From the NCBI GenBank assembly GCA_023091665.1, contig JALJCQ010000011.1:1922001-1986000 (forward strand): a stretch of 64,000 nucleotides of DNA. The letters are read 5' to 3'. Position numbers and translations under genes: made by a program. The notes under the pieces were generated by a model. The model did no database searches. It saw nothing but the letters and a program-made list of their open reading frames with translations, and had not been told where the DNA came from. Shown here one piece after another: positions 55,801 through 64,000 of the stretch; positions within the stretch are counted from its first letter, which is position 1, and each line of letters begins with the position of its first letter. The DNA comes from Pythium myriotylum (lineage: Eukaryota; Oomycota; Peronosporomycetes; Pythiales; Pythiaceae).

Positions 55801-58339
55801 CCGTCAGAGTTCCGTCCAACTTCTCGGCGATCTCATGTACCGCATCAGTGGCACCCGTGCTGTCGCTACCGAGAGCTCGAGCTATGATGACGACGACGAC
55901 GAAAGCTCAGGCAGCGCCGCAGGTGACAAGGCGATCATCAAGACCTTGGGTATGGATCGCCGTAACGCTATCCTGTCGTCGTTGTACATGATTCGTTCGG
56001 ACACGTCAGCAGTTGTGCGCCAGAGCTCGCTGCAGGTCTGGAAGAGCGTCGTGGCCAACACGCCGAAGACTTTGCGTCAGATCCTGCCAACTCTTATGGG
56101 CGTCATTGTCAGCGCGTTGTCAGGCGACAACGTCGAGAAGCAAACCATGGCAGGTCGTACTCTTGGCGAAATCGTGCGCAAGCTCGGCGAAAATGTGCTG
56201 CCCGAGATCGTCCCGATTTTGCGCGACGGCCTCAAGAAGCAGAACTCAGCTGGTCAGCGACAGGGTGCGTGCGTTGGTCTCGCCGAGGTCATCGAGTGTT
56301 GCAACAAGAAGCAACTCGAGGACTACGTGGAGACTCTCGTGGATGCAGTGCTCGACGGTCTCTGCGACGAGCTGCCACTTGTTCGTGCTTCGGCAGCGCA
56401 GGCCTTCGATGTCCTGCAGCGCAACATTGGCTACCGCGCGATCGACGAGACTGTGCCGGCTCTCCTCCATCGCATCAAGTCGTCCAATTTGGAGAACCAG
56501 GATCGCGCGCTCAACGGCCTCCAGGAGATCATGCGTGTCAAGTCCCGCGAGGTACTCCCGTACCTTATGCCTCGGTTGCTCACGACGCCGCTCAGCCTAG
56601 CTGCATGCCGTGCAGTCTCTCGCGTTGCGCAGGCGACTGGACCGACCATTCACTTCCACTTCGAGAAGATTCAGCTCACTTTCGTGCCGCAGTATCTCGA
56701 AGTGCTGGAGCACAACCCAACGCTCGCCGAAGACATCAAGCACGCGCTACGTGATGTAGTGCTCGCGGTGCAGGACGTCGGTGTGCACTCGCTCGCGGTC
56801 GACCTGTGCAAATTGTGTGAGAAGGAAGGTGTCGAAGAACGCACACTCGGCTTCTACTTGGTTGGCGAGTTCTGTGGCAACACGACAACGACTTACATCG
56901 ACCAGGCACCGCTCTTCCTGCGCCAGATCATCACACACTTGAACGATCCAGTTGAGAGCGTTGTCAAGGTAGCATCCGACGCGCTGAAGGGCATGAACAA
57001 CACATTGCGCCCGGAGGAGTTTGCGAAGCATGTCGACTTTATTCGTCAGGGTATCAGCTCGCTCGCCAGTGATGCTCGCCACCGCAAGGGCGGAGTTGGT
57101 GCCACGGGTGAGTTCCTGCTCCCAGGTCTCTGCATTCCGAAGGGTCTCGAGCCGTTCCTGCCGAGCTACCAGTACGCGCTCATGAATGGATCGCCTGAAC
57201 TGCGTCAGACTGCGGCTGCAGGTCTTGGTGAGCTCGTGCAACTTTCGAGCGCGGCGTCCCTGCGTCCATACCTCATCAAGCTTACGGGTCCGCTCATTCG
57301 TATCGCCGGCGACCGTTTCCCAGGCCATGTTAAGGCCGCGATCCTGCATACACTTGAAATCATCCTAGAGAAGGGCGGTGTCGCGCTCAAGCCGTTCCTG
57401 CCTCAACTGCAGACGACATTCGTCAAGGCGCTCAACGACACGGCCTCAGAAGTGCGTTCGCACGGCACGAGTGCGCTCAGCAAGCTCGTGGCTCTCAGCC
57501 CGCGTATCGACCCACTCGTCGCGGAGTTGACTGAGAAGATCGGCTCGACATCGGGTGGCATTCGCGAAGCCAACCTCGACGCCATCACTTCGATTCTCAA
57601 GGCGGTCGGCGACAAGGTCTCGTCTGGCGTGCGAGGCACACTCGAGGAGGCACTCGTTGAGCTGCTCGACAACTCGGACGACGATGTGCGCGACCGCGCG
57701 ACCAAGTGTCTCGTCGAGGCTGTGGCAACCGACAGCGAGTCGGCCGACCGCCGTGTCGTGCGGTACGGCATGGCCCACGGCAAAGACATTAGTGGTGTGG
57801 TCTGGGCGCGTAAGCAGAGCGCGGCCGCGTTCCTCGAGCTCTTGCTGGCGAAGAAGCTGACCTGGCTCGCCGACGTTGCAGAACCGGTGGCGAACGTGCT
57901 CACGGAACTCGCCGTTGACGAGCACATCGCCGTGCGCTCGACTGGCGTGCGTGCGATCGCCGCACTCGTCAAGCTGGACGCCGGCGTTAGCGTGGATCAG
58001 TTTGTGCCGATTCTGGCCCAGGGCATTTCGCACCCGAACAAGGATGTGAGCAAGACAGCGGCCAAGATCGCCAAACGCCTGGCTAAGCGCGACCCCGTCG
58101 CGATCCGCGCGCATTTGTCCGTTCTTGTGCCGCCGACCTTCAACCTCATCAAGAGCAACAACATCGCGGCCAAGATGACTGCCGAGCGCGCACTGCTCTA
58201 CCTGCTGGAAGTGCAGACCCGGCCCGAGACCCTCGAGGCGTACGTCAAGACTGACGCGGCCAACGGCAAGGTTATCTCTGAGTACGCGCGTCGTGTGCTT
58301 GCCAAGCTCAAGGCTGACAGCGGCGACGAGAGCGAGTGA
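49867..58339 (+). CDS. GCN1: translational activator GCN1
   Basis: The main coding part is exon 50042-50126 joined to the 8145-bp exon 50195-58339. Starting at the ATG at 50043 it encodes 2742 residues. A possible extra 5' exon (49867-49916, ATG, donor AG|GTAGGT) would splice in frame to 50042 and add 17 residues. The product is a continuous HEAT-repeat solenoid, with an eEF3-like segment in the middle and central repeats such as VRDAASETSRKIMANLSAHG and KVREASKAALRDVGSVVRNP. Size and repeat pattern fit GCN1, which binds collided ribosomes and activates the kinase GCN2 in amino-acid starvation. An acidic loop SSYDDDDDESSGSAAG interrupts the repeats near residue 1900. The gene shares a divergent promoter with SF1. 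Confidence 0.92.
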
Positions 58340-58419
58340 GTAGGCTAGGTAGAAGCAGAGCGAAGGGTGTCCATTTTGAAACATATCCGATTGAGATAAA
58401 TAAGTGATGGGGGTTCGAC

Positions 58420-59429
58420 TCAGACGAACTCGCGGAAATTGTTGTTCGGTCGAGGCGACTCGGCTGTTCTCGGCGTGGTGTCGTCGCTGCACGCAGGCGG
58501 TGGTGCTGGTCGCCTTCGCCACGTGCGTCGAACTTCGAAAGCCTGTTGCTCGTTGTCAACTGCGAAGATACCAGGCTATACCAGCAACAATTAATCTGTG
58601 AGACGTCCGAAGATACACGCGAAAGTTCCGAGATATATGATATACTCACCCATCGCCATCGAATGCCCATCGAGATAGACACGACGTAGGAGATCACCGT
58701 CGACGAGATCGCGATGCTGAAGCAGTCGCCGTTGTCGAACGGTCCGAAGTGTTCCTGCCAGATCGCGAGCCCGGCCGTGCCGAACACAGCCGTCACGAGC
58801 AGCGCTAGACCAGGAATGAGCCCAAGCAGCGCAACCTGTCGCTGCGACGGAGAGCCGAGATGGAAGTACAGCGCGAGGGTCACACTGAGCATGGAGAACG
58901 CGATGGACATGGCAGTGAACACGCGCAGGATCTCTGGCGTGTGCGTGTTGCAGGCCCGTACGGCCACCTCACGCGTCGAGAACGGCTGCTTCAGGGGCGG
59001 GTCGGCCGTCGAGTCGAGTGGCAGCGTGTAGTTATAGTCATCGGCGTCACAGAATGCGTGCCACGAGACGCGCGTGGTGGTGTCATTGGAGCCCGGGAAG
59101 CGGAAGCCCGAGAGTCCCGCCGTCGCGTTCGACGACTCGAAGATGAGCCAGTTGGGGCGCAGCAGCTCGATAAAGAGCAGCGCCACGACGACCATCGTCA
59201 GGAAGATCTGGTTGGCGTTCGGCAGCCCATACGCGCGGTGCGTGCGCTTCTTCTTCCGCTTCTTCCGCTTGGCCGCCTTGTGCCGTCGCTCGTGGTGCTC
59301 ATCGCGGTGGTCTCGGCCGCGGTTGCGCCGTCCAGAGGCCGGGACGTCGACAGGTCGCGACGACGACGGCGCGCCGCTCCCCGGAGGGCCCTCGCGACTG
59401 CGCGAGGGAGCCGACACGGGCGCTGCCAT
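58420..59429 (-). CDS. four-transmembrane protein, claudin-like topology
   Basis: The proposed model has exons 59429..58650 and 58575..58420, 311 residues. The N-terminal 85 residues are disordered and end in a basic run (KAAKRKKRKKKR). Four hydrophobic helices follow: IFLTMVVVALLFIELL, FTAMSIAFSMLSVTLALYF, VALLGLIPGLALLVTAVFG and CFSIAISSTVISYVVSISMG. The long first loop holds two cysteines and N-x-S/T sites, so the topology is that of claudin/PMP22-like tetraspans. The donor is GTGAGT after RWRW. I prefer acceptor TATAG at 58576, because it gives the protein-like tail IFAVDNEQQAFEVRRTW. The other acceptor, TTCGCAG at 58567-58573, gives a basic tail that runs into the GCN1 3' end. Function unknown. 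Confidence 0.65.
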
Positions 59430-59953
59430 GGTCTCCGAGCTTCTTGATGTGGACGGCCGAACGAGCTGACGATAGAGATGTTGTCCAAGAACGATAAACC
59501 TGTGAGAATGCATACGGGACAGTCCGCTTGGTCTTGCCCGACCACGTTAGCTATCAGATTGTATGGAGTAGTGGCCTCTATGAAATGATAAAAATTTCTG
59601 AGGAGCTCACTTGGTCTGAGCCTTGAAGCCGTCTTGCCGATGACGAATGTCGCAACTCGCGACAAAGTCCTGGCCCAGAGATTGTGAAAGTCTCGTTTGC
59701 ATTGGTCGACTTATTATGAGACCAGTCGATGGGGGAAGACCAATCGCTCACCTACCGACACACACGCTGGAAGGAACTCCTGCTCCTCGTTATTAGGCAA
59801 GATCGGGATGCAATAATTGTGATGTTATTGACAATAGGGTAAGCCACAGGCAACACGCGAGGCGTCTACACTAAGTCTTCGTGCAAGCGCCAACGACTTG
59901 CTGCACACGTGGTCTGCAACACTAAACAAGATGGGTGCACACAGAAAAGAGAA
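59430..59953. other. spacer upstream of the four-TM gene
   Basis: This 524-bp AT-richer spacer contains a minus-strand frame (59665 down to about 59450) with a few protein-like words but no motif. I regard it as promoter and leader of the four-TM gene. Confidence 0.45.
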
Positions 59954-60782
59954 TTACTTCTTCGACTTCTTCTCTGCGAGCTTGTCGCTCGTGTACGCTG
60001 CCCCGGCGCCGGCACCAACCGCGACGAGCACATTGCGAGTCGCAATAAGCTTTCCGCCTGCATCACAAGCGCACAATAATGTTGGAGCACTGAGTTAATC
60101 CAATCGTAACAACCACGGATAGAGAAAAACGTACGGAGCAGCAGCGACGGGAGGCCGACGACCGCGACGAGCCCGGCGAGCGCGGCCTCGGGGTGTTCCC
60201 GGCGGAAGTCGTTGATCTTGGCGAGCTCTGCAATCGCACCAACGATGCAGTGAGTACAAAAGCCACTTCACAGCCAAGAATGCTCCTGCTTATCGAGCAA
60301 CGTACGGATCTGAGTCGCCGCGAAGGCCGACTTGACTGGCACGAGCTGCTCGTCCGCGACCTTGGTGGTCTCCTGCAGCTTGAGCTGTGCGAGTACACCA
60401 CGATTACACACCACGGCACCCAGATGGCTACATCTCAGCCGCTTACCTGCACGTCGTAGAGCTGGTGGTTGACCGTCTCGCGCGCCGTGGCGATCTGTTT
60501 CCGCAGCTCGGTGCCTTCGGTGCCCTCGGCCTGCTCAAAGACCTGCACGACCGGGCGCACGACGCCCTTGATTCGCGTCGCGGCCTCTTTGCCGATGCGC
60601 GCGATGGCGAGGCGCGCGCTGGCCGTGAGCTCCTGCGCCTGGTCCACCTGGCCGCGCGCGAGGTCCTTGAGCTGCTGGACGTTGCCGCCCACGGCGTCCT
60701 GCACCGACTTGACGGCGCCGCCGACCGACCCCTTGACCGAGTCGAGCGCGTCGTCCCACGGCTGCTTCTTGTCGTCCGTCAT
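59954..60782 (-). CDS. possible MICOS Mic26/Mic27 (apolipoprotein O)-like protein
   Basis: Four exons (60782..60447, 60384..60306, 60227..60135, 60057..59954) encode 203 residues; all junctions are GT-AG and in frame. The first 110 residues are amphipathic helices rich in Ala/Val/Gln (DALDSVKGSVGGAVKSVQDA). A hydrophobic pair of segments follows, HPEAALAGLVAVVGLPSLLL and NVLVAVGAGAGAAYTSDKL, with a lysine-rich end KKSKK. Length, helix order and the glycine-rich second hydrophobic segment resemble apolipoprotein O-type MICOS subunits of the mitochondrial inner membrane. The match is by form only. It could instead be another small two-helix membrane protein. Confidence 0.5.
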
Positions 60783-61063
60783 GGCGAGTTGGCGAGTGCG
60801 CGGCGCTGTCACGCTGGTCGAAGCTTCTCTGCGGTGCACGTCCGTCACACGAGCAGCTCCACAGGTCTGGACGTGGCATATTTCCAGCCAATCCAGACAC
60901 TTGAAACCACCTTTACCGAATCATGATTGGTAGAAACTATGCCTCCCGTGATATCACAACGCGATAAAATGGCGGGGACCACACTATTTTCGGAACACTA
61001 CTGCTTTAAACAGTTGCCGCCACCGAGCAAGCTCTCCATGGACCCAGTCTCGGTCGAGAGGAC

Positions 61064-64000
61064 ATGACCTCGGCGCCGTCGCCGGCGTCGCTGAGCGCCG
61101 AGGAGCGCGCGCTCGCGCGGTTCCTGCGCGACGACGTCGTCGCGTCTTTCGAGCGCACGCGCGGCGACGAGCGGCGCATCGACGTCTATCTCGCGCTGCA
61201 GAAAGTGCTGCGGCTCGACGACACGGACGGCTCCGTGCGCGTGCTGCAGCACTTCCTGTCCGGGATGCTGCGCGCGATCCACGACGATCTCCACGGCGCG
61301 ACCGTCCTCGACGTCGTCCACATCGCGCTGCGCACGCTCTCGTACTTTATGTACCACAAGAGCCTCGCCGCGAGCTTCCCGGACGCGCAGGTCGAAGGCT
61401 TTCTCACGGACATTATGAGTCGACTCACGGCCACGCAGGACGAGGTGCGCGCAGCGAAATGGTCAGGAGGTGGCGGAAATCGGGGGTGGTAAAACGGATG
61501 CGCTTTGGTGGACAGGCGACCTATAAGCTCTGTCTCTGGTGCCTGTCGATGCAGAACTTCGACATGACGCGGCTCGACTTCTTGCCTCGTATTGTCGAAG
61601 CGCTCGTGCTGGCGATTATGAACCCATTCAAGTCGCGGAAGAGTAGGTTCTGTTGACGTCTATTGTCGCTTACACTGACCAGCGCGTCTAACATGCCAGC
61701 CTGACTGTTGCAGTCGCCGTGGAGGCGTTAAAAGGCCTCCACCTGATGATCCTGAAGTCCAAGCCGCTCATGGCAGGCAACGCCGCGACGTTGCGGATCT
61801 GGTTTCGGCCCGTGGCGAGTCGTCTCGGCAGTTCGGACAAGACGACGCGTGAAGAAGCTGCGCTTGTTCTGCTTGAAGCAGCCGACTTCTCGTTGTCGCA
61901 CACGTGGGAAAAGGACGTTGAGGACGAAATCTCTGGCTCGCTCGTCGAGTACGCGATGCCCACAATGCAAGCTCACATGACCCACGAGAGGTGCCATGAT
62001 GCACTTACGGTGTGGAAGATCGTCGTTATTCTAATGCGGCGGAAGTTTGCGAGTGATCTCGGACTGCTCGGTGACTTGCTGGCTGTGCCGGAACAACTGA
62101 TGCGCCACGAAGACGCTAACATTCGCCTCCAAAGTATCGAGGCGTGGCAGCATCTCTTGCACGTGTTCCGCCAGAGTAAAGACTGGGTCTTTAAGCGCCC
62201 AGCCCTCATGGTCCTTATTCGTCCAATCTTACTGTGTCTTGAACAAGAGACCGCATTCAACGTCTTGCATGCAACGGTTGGAACCTGGCGCATCGTGGTC
62301 GCGGCGATTGTTGAAGATTTCAACGCTTACTGCGACACACAGGAGCTCACGGATGAGGCAATTCAAGTGAACGCAAAGAAGTGGAAGCGGTGGGTCGACG
62401 AGGCTGTGAAGAAAGTGCTTATTGTCGCGATGGAACAGGAGCGAAACCAAGCCGACGGCACCTTACATGCAAACTATGTGGGTGTCCACGACGTGATTCA
62501 AACTACCGTACGGGAAATGTTTTCGACCGCTATTGTCACTAGTGACCAAGAAGTAACTGCATGCAGTGCCCCAGCGAGTAGCAGCAGCAGTACGACAACT
62601 GCACACAGCAGTGCAACATCCGAGCAGCGATCTCATCACCAGAAGAAATCCGCCGTCGAATTGTCTGAGCATGAAGACCAGCTATTGGACGAGGAGCTAT
62701 TACAGCATAGTTCAGCGTCCGCGTCGATGTCGTTGAAGTGCCGTCAATCACCGATTCCTTCGTGCCCGCCACTGACACGGCATCTTGTTGGTCTTGCGTT
62801 AATCCTTCCTGATGTCCTGAAGGTCGTCGACATGCTTGCACAGGCCTCCCGAAATCCATCGGGACCGACGTCCTTGAGGGTAGCAAGGGAACCGCGGTTC
62901 GCTGATCTCGGGCTTTATGTGTGGGAAAAGTTCTGCGCACGACTAAAGGAGGCTTCGTTGGTGACCCACGCCGACCAAGTAATCGACAAGATGAGGCTAC
63001 GTCTGGTGCGTTTATGCCTAGATTTCTCTTGGGGGGTTGCGTCGTCACCCGGAGTTGGACCCGGGAATCTTGACTCCCAGGCAAGTGCACTGACTCCGTC
63101 ACTACAGACCGACTCGGTCATGACGGCTGCAGACTTGATTAACGGGACAACGAGGTTAACTGACCAAGGATCCATCGCGTTTCAGTGGCAACTTCGACTA
63201 CTTCGACACGTAATCAGGCTTGCTAAGACCCCCGAAGAGCTAAGCGGACTGCTCCAGCACCCAAAGAGCAAGATTTCTCAACATTTGTTAGTTCGCGTCG
63301 ACCGGATTGTCGAGTCGCACGACACATACAAGGACTGGCTTGCTAAGTGGGACAAATCAGCCGCTTCTGAAAATCGGACCGACGAGCTCATCGATTTCTC
63401 TACCAAGAATGCGACGGGATTGTGCGTCCTGGTGTATCTCGTTTTGCGACTAGCCGTCGTGTTGGACGAGGCGACTGGGGATGGAAACTCGACTTCGAAC
63501 GAATTCATGTGGGAAGTGGTTGGTCTGTACGAGGAGATAGTCGCGGCAGTCTCGGAATCAATCGGTCGGAGTTTTGACTCCAATGGGACCGTGGTCATGT
63601 TACGTGGAGTTATTGCAAATAGTTCGAGGGCTGCAAAAGCTCTATTAGAACGAGGCAGTGATAGCCCAAGCGAGGATTGGGGCGTTGGTGGACTGCTAAA
63701 AGCCAGCGAGCGGCTTGCGACACGTAGCGACGAAAGCCAAAGCAACGCTGAGGTGTTGCTCCAGTTGAAGCACTCACCGGGAAAGGAAATCGCGCCAGTT
63801 TACGGTCGATCATCGCCTCCCAGAGCTTCCGCTCGATCGTCACCTGCACGTGAGGAGCCGAATAGTGCAGTCTCCGTATCATCCGATGGTGTCTCATCAC
63901 CATGTCTTCTTCAAGGTCAGAAAAGCACTCCGAGCTCATCAAACCGAAACGTCGAACAGCAAACAACTTCGCCTCCACCACGACCCGAGACTTCGGATGA
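61064..64000 (+). CDS. RIF1-like telomere/replication-timing factor (5' part, runs off window)
   Basis: Exons 61064-61444, 61516-61642 and 61714 onward stay open to the window end, giving about 930 residues. The first 450 are HEAT-like helices, with DVVHIALRTLSYFMYHKS, RLQSIEAWQHLLHVFRQSKD and PILLCLEQETAFNVLHATVG followed by TWRIVVAAI. The repeated tryptophan (EAWQHLL, GTWRIV) in an alpha-solenoid is the pattern of the Rif1 N-terminal domain. The sequence after about 800 becomes Ser/Pro-rich and disordered, as expected before the long RIF1 linker. RIF1 recruits PP1 to control origin firing and break repair. No PP1-binding RVxF/SILK pair is visible in the part present. The start is the first ATG of the open frame, 281 bp from the divergent Mic26/27-like gene. 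Confidence 0.7.

Noticed and set aside
58404..58440. GGTTCGACTC resembling a tRNA B box
   Set aside because: No A box or cloverleaf around it; the opposite strand is the coding end of the four-TM protein.
57446..58522. A 358-codon minus-strand frame over the GCN1 3' end
   Set aside because: Shadow of the GCN1 codon bias; no domain.

Overview
The window looks like nuclear DNA of an oomycete, most likely a Pythium/Globisporangium- or Phytophthora-type plant-associated species. The evidence is the gene set and gene structure rather than a marker gene. There are three secreted fungal-type pectin lyases in tandem, a plant/bacterial-type dihydrodipicolinate synthase, very compact gene spacing, short GT-AG introns of about 55-125 bp, GC-rich third codon positions, and a start-site motif resembling the oomycete initiator/FPR core promoter. 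I could run no database search, so all names rest on motifs read by eye. Multi-exon models were built by joining GT-AG junctions that keep the frame and restore family motifs.

Layout. 0-3 kb: the tail of an unknown gene, a G3BP-like NTF2/RRM/RGG protein (-) and a syntaxin-like SNARE (-). 3.4-9.1 kb: a TOG/HEAT-array protein and a secreted protein with an FkbM-like methyltransferase domain (both +). 9.1-15.5 kb: three pectin lyase genes (+) separated by gene-poor DNA carrying coding remnants and palindromes; copies 2 and 3 share an almost identical 532-bp 3' tract. 15.7-25 kb: a double zinc-knuckle/SH3-like repeat protein (-), MTHFR (+), WDR83/MORG1 (+, 8 exons), RTF2 (-), argininosuccinate synthase (-) and glutathione-dependent formaldehyde dehydrogenase (-, 4 exons). 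25-28 kb: a 3-kb stretch with no gene I can support. 28-41.9 kb: a RING protein with a second conserved domain, TTC38-like (12 exons), DNA polymerase epsilon subunit B (8 exons), a 1594-residue IQ/WW protein and a type I membrane protein (all +). 42-64 kb: DapA (-), a single MADBUB checkpoint kinase (+, 9 exons), splicing factor SF1 (-), GCN1 (+, 8.1-kb exon), a four-TM protein (-), a possible MICOS Mic26/27-like protein (-) and the 5' part of a RIF1-like gene (+) that runs off the window.

Functional links. Four genes act in replication or chromosome segregation (RTF2, POLE2, MADBUB, RIF1). Three act in amino-acid or one-carbon metabolism (MTHFR, argininosuccinate synthase, DapA). The formaldehyde dehydrogenase is chemically close to one-carbon metabolism. 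The pectin lyases are the clear plant-cell-wall attack module. The other neighbours look like ordinary housekeeping genes with no operon-like logic. I found no transposon, CRISPR array, rRNA or tRNA.
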